A DNA stretch of 64,000 nucleotides from Nemophila menziesii (lineage: Eukaryota > Streptophyta > Magnoliopsida > Boraginales > Hydrophyllaceae): the NCBI GenBank assembly GCA_029959085.1, contig JARWIR010000013.1, positions 11,781,186 through 11,845,185 on the forward strand, in the 5' to 3' direction. Below the pieces are notes generated by a model. The model saw only the letters and a program-made list of their open reading frames with translations. It ran no database searches and was not told the DNA's origin. Position numbers and translations under genes: made by a program. This document shows positions 22,540 to 34,859 of this stretch, piece by piece. Within the stretch, counting starts at the first letter, position 1; the number at the start of each line of letters is the position of its first letter.

Positions 22540-23686
22540 ATCACGTAGCTTATCAACTACTATCGCCATGTTTAGAGTGCGACTGGTGAACACATTTTAG
22601 TATTTTATATGCATTGCAAATCGTTTTTCAAACAATATTTTGTTACGCTACTACAAAACATGTTTCATTCATGATTTTATTTCAAAATTATATTCTATTT
22701 TTTATATTCAAATTTTCCATTATTCTCCAACACACTCGTCAATAGTTTATATATGGGATATTTGATATTTGTCATGTTTTAATGAATCTTATTTGTGTCC
22801 AAAAAAAAGAAAAATGAATCTTATTTGATTATATATATATCATGACATAAAATGTATTTACAGTGGATAAAGAATATAGAAAATATTTTCTCCCTCTTTT
22901 ACATGTATAATATAGATGTATTATAATATACTATTTAGCTTTAGTTATATAACCGTATGCAATTATTATTGTATAACACTGACTTGCTAATCATTTCGTA
23001 GGGAAAATCTTTATGATGCTCTACATTTGCATTTATGTGTTTATTATATTTTTTCTCAAAGACAGAAGAGTTTTAGAGAAATAGAGGAGAAGACAGTCCA
23101 ACAGGCAACGTGATATGAGACAAGAACTTCACAATCTTTACTGTTTCTTCATCTTTTATGTCTTACTATTTATCTATAATAATTTGTTTATGATGATTTT
23201 GAGTGGTATTAAGTGGAGAGACGATCGAGTCTCTCCAACCAATTAATAATGCTTCCATGATCGTTATGTTGACCGTAACTAACCAAAACAAAATCCCTTA
23301 TTGCTAAGAGCCTACTTTCAACAGTGGACTTAATCATACACTTGTTTTGTCCCCCTTATCTCCATCAAACTATAGTATGGTTCAATTTACTTGAGTTTAA
23401 AATATACCTCCTCTAAATTTTAACTATACTTATTTACTTTTATATTATAAATAGACGGATCCAGAATTCGAATCAAGAGGATTATTATTAAGTTTTAGTA
23501 AAATTAATGTATAAATTTTAAGTTAGGGAAGACTAATTTTTTAATTAAGAAGCTATAATTTATTTATATTTTTACCTATTAATTTAAAAAAAAATCGAGC
23601 TAAATGTACTCCTATCTCACTACAGCACACACCAGCCTAATTCTGGACCCGCCTATATATATAGTTGATCGGCAAATCAAAAACTA
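22540..23686. other. A/T-rich intergenic stretch
   Basis: No gene or bounded repeat could be supported here. The stretch has many short homopolymer and (TA) runs. Confidence 0.5.
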
Positions 23687-23688
23687 TA

Positions 23689-23948
23689 CTCCTTTCGTCC
23701 TAAAAATAATGTTCACCTTACTAAAAATAGTGTCCTAAAAATAATGTCCACTTAGAATTTCAAGACACTTTATTTCACTTTTTTACACTATTACCTTTAT
23801 TAAAATATTTAAATTTATGTTTCCAATGAATATTTAAAATACCAAGACACTAGTATATTAGAGGTATATTAGTAATGAGAAAAATAATAATTGTGTTTCT
23901 TAATTTGTGTGAAAAGCAAAGTGGACATTATTTTTGGGACGGAGGGAG
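23689..23948. mobile_element. Stowaway-type MITE (Tc1/mariner) with TA target duplication
   Basis: Left end CTCCTTTCGTCCTAAAAATA and right end TATTTTTGGGACGGAGGGAG are inverted copies, each flanked by TA (23687-23688 and 23949-23950). The ends match the well-known CTCCCTCCGTCCC Stowaway terminus. Length about 260 bases, no coding capacity. Its middle resembles the second copy at 33512-33800. Confidence 0.9.
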
Positions 23949-24059
23949 TATTAATCAGGATCAACGAGCAATATCTTTACACCATAAGCCCAATACTATT
24001 CATGTATTGGGCTATTACATTTAATAATAAACACAAACTATTGGGCTAACTATTACGAA

Positions 24060-26105
24060 TGGGCCAAATACCTATTGAGGCTAACTGTTACATATTCTTT
24101 CAAATAGCTCAAAAGCATTCTTACATTTAGATATCCTACTCTTTAACTTGACTGCAATAAAGGATAAAATTCAATTAAAAATTCTCTCCTCATTCATCTC
24201 TCCTTCATCATGGTCTCTACAATTTCTTTCAGCCCAAATAAAATAAATATACCTAGTAACACATACACTCGTGATTAATGACATCTCAGAGTTAATTAAT
24301 GACATCTTAGAGTTAGGGCATGAATTTTGAATAACTTCAATTAGACAACAATCGATTTACGAGAACTGTTAATGTTACATCATCTCATAATTTGATTAAG
24401 GACATTCCCAGAAAATGAGCAGTTGATGAAGAGATGTTCATTATCTTCATAGTTTAGCTTGCACAACACACATGTAAGGGATATTGATAGCCCCAACTCG
24501 ATCATCCTATTTCTTGTAGGTAGTCTATTTTGTACAGCTAGCCAAGAAATAAATGAACATCTTGGGATGCATCCCTTTGACCATACTACTTTACACCAAT
24601 TCACCATGTCTTTTGCTTCAGTAATACTATTGAGAGTTTATTTGAAGGAAAATTGTGATTTATAGCTCTCACTCTATTTGATTATATCACATTCAAATGA
24701 TAGAACAATAGGTTGAACCTTAGGCAGTAATTTACCAATACAAGGAGGGAGTCCCCACCTTCCTTTACCATAACAATCAGCCACTTAACTATTGCAACAA
24801 GAATTATACTCATTAATGTTGATCTGAAGAATTTCTTGCACACTATCCTTGTTTAACCATTTGTCCCATAAGATATAGGTTTTATTAACATTCCTCACAT
24901 CATGGTGAATGAATTTAAAGGCCATACTTATGATCTTGAGCAACTGTTTTCACATACAAGAGCGGTGTTGCTTTATATTAAGACTCCAAATGCACATGTT
25001 CTTGAGAATATTAACATTAACCCACCTACTCCAAAGGTTCTTCTGAGAGTCAAACCTCCAAAAGGTGAAAAGAAGACAAACTTTATTGATTTTCTCAATG
25101 TTAGGAATGTTTAAGCCTCCTTTTTCCTTGCTATAACATATACTATCCCATGATACTCTTGCACCATGAGATCCTTCAAGATTCCCTTTCCACAATAAGC
25201 TAGACATCTTCTGGTTTAGCTTATATATTACTTTCTTATGAAGCAAGAACACTCTGCACCAAAATATTATTTTGCTAATGATAACAACTCTAATCAAGTC
25301 TATTCTTCTTACATATGATAATGATTTAGAATTCCATTGATTAATAAAACTACAAATCTTTTCAACAAGTAAGTTACCCTCTTTCACACTTAGTTTTTTG
25401 AAATTCAATGAGATTCCTATATATCTGACAGGTAAATTTCCCAATTGATGTTAAGAATATTAGATATTTCCATTTTTGTGCCTTCATTCACACCACCAAA
25501 ATACAATTCACTTTTTTGAAAATTGATATGAAGCCTTGATAATCTAGTAAATAAATCAAGAGATTTCTTTACTATAATGTCAGATTTAACATCATCTTTC
25601 ATGAAGATGAGAAGATCATCTGCAAAGATCAAATTATTTAACCCAACCTATCTACACCCTGGATGAAAATTGAACCTGTTATTCTTAGCTACAAGATGGA
25701 ATAAACATGAAAACACCTCCATACACATAGAAAATAAATATTGCGAGAGAGGGTCTCCTTGCCCGAGCCCTCTCTTACCTTTAAAATAACCACAAAAACT
25801 TCTCCATTTATACAAATTTCATAGGAAAATCAAATGCATATAGTATAGTAATAAGGAAGTTCCAGTTAACACTATTATATGCCTTTTGAAGGTCTAAGTT
25901 GCTAGTGCAAGAAGGAGGAGTGGCCTTTTTCTCATAGACAAGGACAACTTCTTGTGCAACTAAAATGTTGTCACTAATAGACCTGCCACCTACATATGCA
26001 GCTTGGTTAAGAGAGATGATAGTGTTTAGTACCTTTTTGAGTATGTTTGTGATCACCCTTGATAATTTTTTATAAGTAATGTTCACACATGATATTGGGC
26101 GAAAA
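24060..26105 (-). mobile_element. 5'-truncated LINE lacking RNase H, minus strand
   Basis: Starts abruptly inside RT at about 26105 (YFRPISCVN) and ends after a short C-terminus near 24060 (a YFIWAERN-like motif near 24215-24245). No RNase H domain follows the zinc motif, unlike the neighbouring LINEs. No clear poly(A) tail is seen. A repeat begins at its 5' edge (26106). Confidence 0.8.
24080..26105 (-). pseudogene. LINE ORF2 remnant (RT and zf-RVT)
   Basis: RT fragments: 26086-25808 with LNQAAYVGGRSISDNILVAQE and SNLDLQKAYNSVNWNFL; after a gap, IFADDLLIF (catalytic FADD, 25632-25600); then the thumb in 25444-24950 (LPVRYIGISLNFKKLSV, SSLLWKGNLEG, RVSWDSICYSKEKGGL). The zinc region is 24607-24380: RCSFISWLAVQNRLPTRNRM and CVLCKLNYEDNEHLFINCSF. 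Several frameshifts and stops lie between the parts. Confidence 0.88.
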
Positions 26106-26300
26106 TATACCTATATTTTCGGATCGGGTTGGGTACCCGAGTTTCGAGTTGGGCACCCGAGTTTCAGGTTGGACAAAACCCAAAAAAATCATTTTTGGAC
26201 CCTAATGGGTCATTAGGTGGGTGGGTTTGTTTTTTTAAGAGTCGGGTGGTGTCGGGTTGTGCGGTATTGCGGGCCGGTGGGTTCATTGGCCAACCCTGAT
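26106..26300 (-). repeat. Unclassified non-autonomous repeat, GGGTCGGGTT-rich
   Basis: The stretch carries repeated gggtaccc, ggcacccgag and gtcgggtt blocks. On the minus strand it opens with CAGGGTTGGCCAATGAACCC (26299-26280), a start that resembles common plant hAT-type MITEs. It sits exactly where the LINE at 24060-26105 stops. The other terminus and target duplication were not found. Confidence 0.35.
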
Positions 26301-26990
26301 GACAATGGCTACGGTTAAAAACCAAACCGATTAAAAACCAAATTATATAACCGTGGTTAAAACTATTAGTTTATTGTTTTTGAAAACTGTAACTGATGGT
26401 TAAAATCGTTAGGTTATGGTTTAAGGTGAAAATAAAACCTAATAACCGAAAACCGTTTATTATCATATATATTTTCATATTTCATAATAATCTAGGTTAA
26501 ATTATTATACAACCAAAATCCAAATACCAAATTTAACCAATTAAATAATGGATTAATGGCCTATAGGCACCTGCCACTTTACACCCTGACCCATAAAAGA
26601 CATATTTTTTAAAGAAAAGTGAGTTGTGAGAAGCTTCCCAAAACTCAAAATCTAAGTTTTGGAAAACTTCCCATAACTCAAAATTTAAATTTTGGAAAGT
26701 TTTGCATAACTCAAACGATTCTTTTTATGAGAAAGAAAAGCAAAAAGCAAAATGTATGCAGTCTTTTATGGACAAAAAAAATTATTAAAATGTAGGAATA
26801 ATTAATTTTAACTTAAGGTATTTCTTAAGCATTAATCCTTAAATAGTATACATGCAATTTAATTAAAGGTCAACCTAACATTTTATAAAATTTAAATTTT
26901 TGTTGAAAATTATTTAATAATGGGAGTACCGAAAAAATCTGATCCAATATTACTTTTTGTGTAGGGAGTCATTTTAATGTCGAATAAGTT
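26301..26990. other. A/T-rich stretch with accaaaccg/cggttaaaa repeats
   Basis: Contains short inverted runs such as ggttaaaaaccaaaccg and ctaataaccgaaaaccg near 26315-26455. Two similar blocks (agcttcccaaaactcaaaat, and cttcccataactcaaaattt) follow at about 26631-26690. No gene is seen. Confidence 0.4.
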
Positions 26991-27281
26991 ATTCGTTATG
27001 TAGTTCTATAACTAAAGACTCTTCTAATGAAGGGTGTAGAGGAATGAAACGGGAAGTTATGAAATTCTCTCTACCCTCTCTCTTCCCAAACAAACACATG
27101 ATCTAAACACAACCAAAAACCTTCACTCAAATCACTAAGAAGATTGAGTGAAATTCCTACATTCTAGTTTAAATCCTACAAAATATTACAATAAACTAGA
27201 ATTCCCTCCTCTCTTTTCAATCTAATTTCTTCCTTCATTCTTCTCCTTCTCACTTCCAATACCCTCGCATAACTGCTCATC

Positions 27282-29066
27282 ATGAACTTTTATGCTTCTT
27301 CCCATCCTCTTGCTAAGAACAATCAACTGGTTGTTACACCAGATGAATCTTCCAAATATAGAGTGGCCTATGAACATAAGCTTCTAGTCAAATTGCTACA
27401 CAAAGAAAAATTCAACCATATCTTTATCAAAAACCACATTAACAAATACTGGGAGTTAAAAAAGCAAGCTGAAGTCGAAATGTGTGGAGATAATACCTTC
27501 ATCATCAAGTTTGGAACATCTGAAGACAAAGAAAAAGTTTGGAATCAAAGACCCTGGATAGTTCAAGGCAAACATTTAGCTATAAATGAATATGAAAATA
27601 GAGCTAAGAAAGAAGTTAACAATACTACTCTATGGCTACAACTCACAGGTATTCCGACGATTATACTTACTACAAAATGTATTGATAATATGTTCAGCTA
27701 TTTTGGTCAAGTACACGAAATAGAACTCCCGGTTTCACTTGAGATAGATGAGAACTCAGTTACAAGAATTAGGGTGGACTGGAATATCAAAAACCCTCTA
27801 ATTGTGGGGATTAACTACTGGGAAAATGAGTTCAAATCATCATGGATCAAGTTTAAATACGAAAATATTGGTCAGGTTTGTTATGGGTGTGGAATTTTTG
27901 GGCATGAGGAATTAAATTGTAAGAACCCTAAAGTTTTCCCCAAAATCGGGGCTTGGATTAAAATCTCAAATCGGGGTCCTACCCAAAAATTCGTGCTCAA
28001 ACTAGTTGTAGAGCAGAAAGAAAGCATCAAAAGCAAGGAAAATACCCAAGTTTATGAACAAGAAGACAAGAATCATTACCTCAGTTCAACAATGGAGGCG
28101 ACTCGGTCACGATGGAAATGAGTGAACCCAGTAACGAAGCTAACAACGGCGTCAAACATAACGACGTTATCTTTGAATTTAGTACGAAAAAAGGTACTCA
28201 CAAGAGACAAGGATATGGTAATGTTGCGGAAATGAAAAAGGACGATGTGTCGAGTGGTAGTGGTGTTGAGAAGAAAGAGAAAGGAAAGGGTTTGGCTTTG
28301 GCGGTTAGTAGTGAGAAAGAAGACAGACTTGCCAAGCTGGCAAGTCATATGCTGAGTCAACTTAAAACCCCACCAGCCCACGAACCATCTATTCAGTTTG
28401 GGTCATACAAAAGCCCATCAAATATTATTAAAAGCCCAAATGTTTTAATCTCTCCAAAAATAATTAACAAAAGCCCAAATCAAACAACCCAGAGTGTTAA
28501 TCAAATATCGGTTTATCAAAACAAAATCAACATATCTGAAAACCCCCAATCTCTCTCGAACCCTAACTCTCCTTCAACACCTGCTTCCAATGGAAACCAA
28601 ACAGTAAATGATTCACCTTCAAATCCTATCAATCAAAACACATCTGAACCTAATAAACTACAAAACCTTACTCCTATTTCCATTAACCTATTCCAAAATT
28701 GTAGCAACGAGAAACAATTGATTAAGAAAAGAGTGGCTAAAAGAGTTTATGAAGAATCAACTGGTAGACTATCAGTCAAACTTAGAGCGAGCAAATTGAG
28801 GAACTATCTAAGCACTCAAGTCAACCAGAAAAGACAGAAAACCCTATGGAGCTTTCGATTGGAAAAAAAGAGAAGAAAAATGCGAACAAATTGAGAAAGA
28901 AGAAGTTAACAAGAAGAATGAAGAAATGGAGGTTATAGCTGATTTATCGGGTAAAGAAGAGCTTGGGAATCAATCGGATGGAGATAAGGATGAAGAGCAG
29001 CTCGAAAATGTATCAAATGAAGTGGTTTGCGGGGCTGACCCACATCAACCCCAAGAAGATCAATGA
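27282..29066 (+). pseudogene. LINE ORF1: gag-like RNA-binding protein, two frameshifts
   Basis: Starts at ATG 27282 (MNFYASSHPLAKNNQ). Residues about 20-190 form the DUF4283 region (FIIKFGTSEDKEKVWNQRPW, WLQLTGIP). The zinc knuckle CYGCGIFGHEELNC is encoded at 27879-27920. The first frame ends at 28121; a second frame (from about 28085-28112 to 28894) carries a Ser/Asn/Pro-rich linker and a basic end. A third frame, from about 28860, ends EEQLENVSNEVV ... QEDQ with TGA at 29064-29066. Family role: nucleic-acid-binding chaperone of the LINE RNP. The breaks lie in short A-rich runs. Confidence 0.85.
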
Positions 29067-32000
29067 CACAAACAGCCCGGAACTGTCAAGAAATTGGCAC
29101 ATCCTTGACAGTCCAGACCCTTACTGGTATTGTGAGAAAATACCAGTCTCAGGTACTATTCTTATCTGAAACTAAGAATACTTTCTTTACGGTTAAAAAA
29201 TTAGAGAAATTAATAAATATGAAACTTATAGATACTGTGGAACCCATTGGACTTAGTGGGGGGCTGGCATTATTTGCAAAAAGTGATATTAATATCAATA
29301 TTATTTCTAAAACTAACAATCATATGCATTGTAAAATTAAAGATGATAATGATAATGAATATTTCACAACCTTTGTATATGGAGCCCCTACTGATCAATA
29401 TAAAGAAGCTTGCTTAGACCTTCTTAGTAGCTGTAAGCCTAAAAATAATGAACCTTGGAACCTTATTGGTGATTTTAATAACATTAGAAACCTATCTGAT
29501 AAAAAAGGAGGTGATACTAAATTTAATAAAAATATGAAACAATTCAATGGATTTATAAAACACAATAGACTTGAGGAAATTGTTCAAAAAGGGTGCAAAT
29601 ATTCCTGGTCAAACAAGAGAAATGAGGATGAGATGATAAAAACTCTGATTGATATGGGATTTTGCAATGAACAGTGGGGTAATCTCTATCCTACAGCTTG
29701 GATTGCACTACTACCAGCTGTAGGGTCAGATCACTCTCCCCAAGTCTTATTTATGAAAGATACTTATATTAATAAAGACAGGAGGTTTTATTTTGAGAAT
29801 CAATGGTCAGAAGGGAATGAATGTTTGGAAATTATTAAAAAAGTATGGAGCACTAAAAATTACAGTTTTGGCATGTTTAGGAATGTGCTTAACAATAGAC
29901 TGAAAAAATGTAGTAGACTCCTTATTCAATGGAGTAAAAAGAAGTTCAAAAACAGTAGGAAAGAAATTGATAAGAATATGGAAAAATTAGAAAATATATA
30001 TAACGACCCTGGTACTAAGAATTGGGATGAATATCATAAAATTGTAAAAGAAATAGAAAAGCTGTGGTGTAAGGAGGAGGACTTTTGGGCCAATAGATCA
30101 AGGGTCTTATGGCTCAAAAAAGGAGACAAAAATACCTCCTACTTTCATGCAGCTACAAAAGAAAGAAGAAAGATTAACAAAATAAAAAACATTACTAAAG
30201 AAGATGGAATATGGGTGGACAATTATATTGAGATACAAAATGAAATAAGTACTTATTTCAATAATATCTTCAAAATTATTGGAAATAGAGATTATACTTC
30301 TATTTCAAACCTTATTAAACAAAGAATTAACAAAAATATGAATGAGTCTTTGGATAAACCCCTTTTGATTGAAGAAATCACAAAAGCCATTGATGGTCTT
30401 GGGCTTAATAAAGCCCCGGGGCCCGATGGTTACTCGGGTGTATTTTACAAAAAGTATTGGGAATTTATTAAAGGTGATGTGATGAAACTGATTAATGAAT
30501 TTTGGTATAATGGTGGCAGTTTGGAAGAAATTAATCACACGTATATTTCACTTATACCTAAAATACCTATACCTATCACTATAAAACACTTCCGCCCTAT
30601 TAGTTGCTCGAACTTTATTTACAAAATAATTGCCAAAATCCTTGTTAATAGAATGCAACCGGTAATGAATGCAATAATTGATGAAAATCAATCCGCATTC
30701 GTACCTGGAAGGCATATACAGGATAATACCATGGTGGCTCATGAAGTTATTACATATATTAAAGAACAAAAGAAAACTAAAACCCATTATCTTACCATTA
30801 AGGCCGATATACAAAAGGCATACGAAAATGTCGAGTGGGATTTTTTAAAAACCATAATGGAAAGAATGGGTTTTAGTGAGAAATGGATTAGTAAAATCAT
30901 GAGATGTGTTACTTCAGTAACATACTCTTATTTATTAAATGGTACACCTATCAAAATTGATAACCCCCAAAGAGGATTACGACAAGGAGACCCCTTATCG
31001 CCTTTCCTCTTTTGTATAGTTACTCAAATGTTATCTATACTTATTGCTAAAAGAATGAAGAACATATACTAAATGGGATAAAAATTGCGAGATTGGCCCC
31101 TAGTGTAACTCATCCGCTTTTCGCAGATGATAGTATATTTTTATGAAAGCTAACATGGAAGAGATTGAGGGATTTAATGATGTAATTAATAAGTATAATT
31201 ATTCTACTGGAATGAAACTAAATTTAAATAAATGTGGGGTAAAATTCAGTCCCAACACACCAGATTATATTCAAAAAAACATGGCTAATAAACTTAATAT
31301 GCCAATTACTAATAATTTGGGAAATTATTTAGGTTTACCCACGGAATGGGGGAAATCTAAAATAAATGATCTTAATATACTAGTAGAAAAGACTTTGAAA
31401 AGAATAGAAAATTGGAAGAATCTCTATCTATCTATAGCTGGTAAAGAAATTCTAATAAAAGCCGTTTTACAAAGCTTACCAAACTATTTCTTGTCATCCT
31501 ACCTTATTCCTAAGAGAACTTGCGATTTAATCTCTTCACAAATCGCAAATTTCTGGTGGGGTAGTAATGGAAAGAATAAATGCCACTGGGGTAGCTGGAA
31601 TTCTATAACAAAAAGTAAAGGAGATGGGGGTCTTGGTTTTCGAGACCTCAAACTCATGAATATTGCACTTCTTGGTAAGCAGGCCTGGAATTTGATCAAT
31701 AATAACAATACATTACTCTATAAATTACTAAAAGGTAAATATTTCCCAATTACTTCATTCATGGAAGCACAATTAGGGAGTAAACCATCATGGGGATGGA
31801 AGAGTTTAATTTGTGGGAGAAATGCTATAAAAGAAGATATAAAATGGAAGATAGGTAATGGATATACTATAAATTTACATACTGATAAATGGATAAATGG
31901 GTTTAATGAGATTATTAAACCTAATAGAAATGATTTACAAAAAGTAAATGATCTAATAGTTAATAATGATAGGAAGTGGAATGTGGATATTATACTTAAT

Positions 32001-33272
32001 GCTTACCCTTATGAGGTAGCAACATCTATTTTTAGTACATTTATCCCTCTGTCTGGAGGAAAGGATATTCCTTTTTGGATACATGATAAGGAAGGTAACT
32101 TCTCGGTTAAAAAATGTTACTATATAATGAAAAATAAAAAAGAATGTGAGGAGAAGAATAGTTGTTCCAATAAGGCTACCTCCTCACATCAAGTTGACAA
32201 CTCGGTATGGAAAATGATTTGTGGTTTAAAGGTAGCACCAAAAATTAAAAACTTCATATGGAAAGTAGTAAAACATCTATTGCCTACAAATGATAATGTG
32301 TATAAAAGAAAAATCACTTCTAGCCCAATTTGTGATATTTGTAATAAAGAATCTGAAACTGTTGAGCATATGTTATTAAACTGTGAATGGACTAGAGCCA
32401 TTTGGTTTGCCTCCCCTTTTAACTTGATTACTTGCAACCAATCTACCTCTAAGATAGATGTTTGGATGGCAAGTTTAAAAGAGAATAGGAAGGAGGCAGG
32501 AATAGATACTAATTTCATGATGGAACAAATATGTACCATTCTATGGCACATATGGAAAGGTAGATGAGCATATAAATACAAGGGTAAAAAGCTTGACCCT
32601 TTAAGAAGCTTGGACAATGCTAAAAAAGAATGGGAATAGTATCAAAATACAATTTATCCTAATGATGTTAACTACAAACTGAAGGATAATAAAAATAAAA
32701 ATACTATGCCTAAGAAAAATAGAAGTGAAACTCATGAAACCGAGGTGAGTATAGAGGTAGAAAATAATGAACTAACACTTAAATGGATTCTTCCTCCCAT
32801 AAATTTTATAAAAATTAATTGTGATGCATCTACTAAAGATAATAATGGTGCTATATCTTGTGTTGCTAGGGATTTTTCAGGTAAAGTGCTATTTTGCAAA
32901 GCTTGGAAGATTAAGGTGGAAAGCGCTAAAGAGGCAGAAGCTTTGGGGGTGCTAAAAGCTTGTCTTCTCGCTCGAGAGTTCCCTCCTCAAAGCGTGATTA
33001 TAGAGAATGATTGCCTCCAAGTTATGCAACCTTTAGAGCTTAGGAACCACTTTAATTCTCCATTAATTTGTAATATTATTAAAAGTATTTATTTTGTGTC
33101 CGAGGATTGTAAACCTATTTTTCGATGGATTAATCGTAGTAGGATTAGACTAGCCGATGGGGTAGCTAAGTATAAGCTAAGTGGCAAAATGCAAAGCTCG
33201 TGTTTAGACACGTACCCATCTAGGTTAGAGGAAATAATCAAAACCGAAATCGTTCCTACGGGAATTGGTTAA
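29063..33272 (+). pseudogene. LINE ORF2: endonuclease, reverse transcriptase, zf-RVT and RNase H, few breaks
   Basis: Opens at ATG 29063, overlapping the ORF1 stop by four bases. Frame one (to 31072) has EN: VLFLSETKN, WNLIGDFNNI, VGSDHSPQVLF; then RT: NKAPGPDGYSGVFYKKYW, FRPISCSNFIYKIIAKIL, FVPGRHIQDNTMVAHE, LTIKADIQKAYENVEWDFL, GLRQGDPLSPFLFCI. A shift near 31070 leads to the catalytic FADD (31119-31130). A second shift near 31140 opens 31143-32567: NFWWGSNGKNKCHWGSW and the zinc motif CDICNKESETVEHMLLNCEW. A TGA at 32565 and a TAG at 32638 precede the RNase H (32706-33272): INCDASTKDNNGAISC, EAEALGVLKACLLA, IIENDCLQV and RIRLADGVAKYKL. Confidence 0.9.
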
Positions 33273-33511
33273 CTTTGTAATAATTTTAGACGTTAAATGA
33301 GAAGGATTTGGAACAAAAAAAAGACTCTTCTTGAAATAGATGCGGATATTGCATGAGCATATCTTTACCTAAGGATCTTAAGACATATCCCTAGGCAAAG
33401 ATCACTTTAACACGAATATAAATGTGCTCAATTTTTCTTTTAATAAAGTATTTATTTTTTTAACTTAAACAAAAAAAAAGATTTAGAAAAATTTATGGAC
33501 AAAAATAACTA

Positions 33512-33800
33512 TTCCTTCCTTTTATAAAAAATTGTCACTTATATTAAAAATAGTCTGTTCCAAAAAAATTGTTATTTTAAAAAATCAAGACACTCTTTTA
33601 TTCTTTATACCACTTTTACCGTTACTTAAATATAATAGTATGTATTCCTAATAAACATTTAAGATATTAAGACACTTTATGAAGAGCATTTTAGTAATCA
33701 TATGTATAATAAATTACTTGACCAAAAAAAAGTATAATAAATGACATTTCTTAGTTTGTGTGCAAAAACAAATGTGACAACCTTTTAGGAACGGAGGGAG
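33512..33800. mobile_element. Stowaway-type MITE with TA target duplication, second copy
   Basis: Left end TTCCTTCCTTTTATAAAAA and right end CTTTTAGGAACGGAGGGAG are inverted copies flanked by TA (33510-33511, 33801-33802). The inner sequence (caagacact, then aataaacatttaagatatta) is shared with the MITE at 23689-23948. About 290 bases, including a small insert near 33718-33735. It lies 33 bases past the LINE poly(A). Confidence 0.85.
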
Positions 33801-33874
33801 TATAAAACTAACCTATAAATGATTATCTAAGGATCGTTTTTACATATCAAACCATCTTAATCAGGTGTATTAAT

Positions 33875-33966
33875 CTTGAGGCTCATCTTTCCTTAAAAAA
33901 ACTGTGAACGATCTCTAATTTAGCATCATCTCTAATCTTGAGGCTCATCTTTCCTTAAAAAAATAT
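33875..33966. repeat. Short direct duplication (about 34-bp unit with spacer)
   Basis: The block aatcttgaggctcatctttc followed by cttaaaaaaa occurs at about 33872 and again at about 33936, with a partial copy between. It leads directly into the minisatellite. Confidence 0.6.
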
Positions 33967-33971
33967 GTGAA

Positions 33972-34528
33972 GGAATTACAAACCTTAAAGAAGGAATTAC
34001 GAACCGCTAAAGAAGGAATTAAGAACCGTTAAAGAAGGAATTATGAACCGTTAATGAAGGAAATACGAACCGTTAAAGAAGGACTTACGAACTGTTAAAG
34101 AAGGAATTACGAACCGTTAAAGAAGGAATTACCAACCGTTAAAGAAGGTATTACGAACCGCTAAAGAAGGAATTACAAACCGTTAAAGAAGGAATTACGA
34201 AATTTTAAAGAAGGAATTGCGAAACGTTAAAGAAGGAATTACGAACTGTTAATGAAGGAATTACGAACTATTAAAGAAGGAATTATAAAGTGTTAAAGAA
34301 GGTATTACGAACCGTCAAAGAAGGAATACGAATCTTGAAAAAAGGAATTACGAACCATTAAAAGAGGAATTATGAACTGCTAAAGAAGGAATTACGAACT
34401 ATTAAACGTGGAATTACAAATCGTAAAAGAAGGAACTACGAATTGTTAACGAAGGAATTACGAACCATATAAGAAGGACTTACGAACGGTTAAAGAAGGA
34501 ATTACGAACCGTTAAAGAAGGAACTATA
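33972..34528. repeat. Minisatellite, 22-bp unit, about 25 copies
   Basis: Tandem array with consensus gaaggaattacgaaccgtta plus aa. Most units differ by one or two substitutions (for example accgct, actgtt, tacaaacc) and a few by an indel (tacgaatcttgaaaa near 34325). There is no long open frame. Ends: first unit after tatgt at 33971, last at about 34528 before aactatatataatt. Confidence 0.92.
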
Positions 34529-34550
34529 TATAATTAATTAAAAGATCAAT

Positions 34551-34664
34551 AGTTGGTCTAGTGGTTAGGTTACTCCGTAAAGACCAAGAGGTCTTGGGAT
34601 TGAATCCTTTTGGAGTCAAAATGATTCCGATTCCAAAGTGGCTGTCATATGTATTCAAAAAAAA
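34551..34664 (+). mobile_element. tRNA-derived SINE
   Basis: A Pol III A-box-like motif TGGTCTAGTGGTTAGG (about 34554-34569) and a B-box-like motif GGGATTGAATCC (34596-34607) stand about 27 bases apart, as in tRNA-derived promoters. A non-tRNA body follows and an A-run ends the unit (34656-34664). It does not fold as an intact tRNA and lacks an acceptor stem, so it is called a SINE and not a tRNA gene. Confidence 0.65.
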
Positions 34665-34859
34665 TATTAATATCATGGGTATTTTTGTCTATAGATAAAT
34701 ATTATATAAAAAGAAACAAGATATATATAAAAGGATAATTTAGTAATAGTGTATATATTATTTATTTTGATTTTTAATTATAAGATATAAAAAGTAAGGT
34801 ATATAATATACTGTATGATAGAAGAGTGACTCTCCAAAAAGAATCTTCCTATTTCTAGG

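Larger units (their letters stand above)
27000..33479 (+). mobile_element. Near-full-length plant LINE with ORF1, ORF2 and RNase H
   Basis: A pyrimidine-rich leader (about 27060-27281), ORF1 (27282-29066), ORF2 (29063-33272), a 3' UTR with an AATAAA signal (33442-33447) and a terminal A9 (33471-33479). It is the most complete LINE in the window, with only a handful of frame breaks. Related copies are at 34860-38830 (minus) and 46010-60713 (split). The 5' limit is approximate and no target duplication was identified. Confidence 0.88.

Noticed and set aside
34551..34664. Possible tRNA gene
   Set aside because: A- and B-box-like motifs exist, but no acceptor stem or plausible cloverleaf can be drawn and an A-rich tail follows. 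A SINE explains it better.
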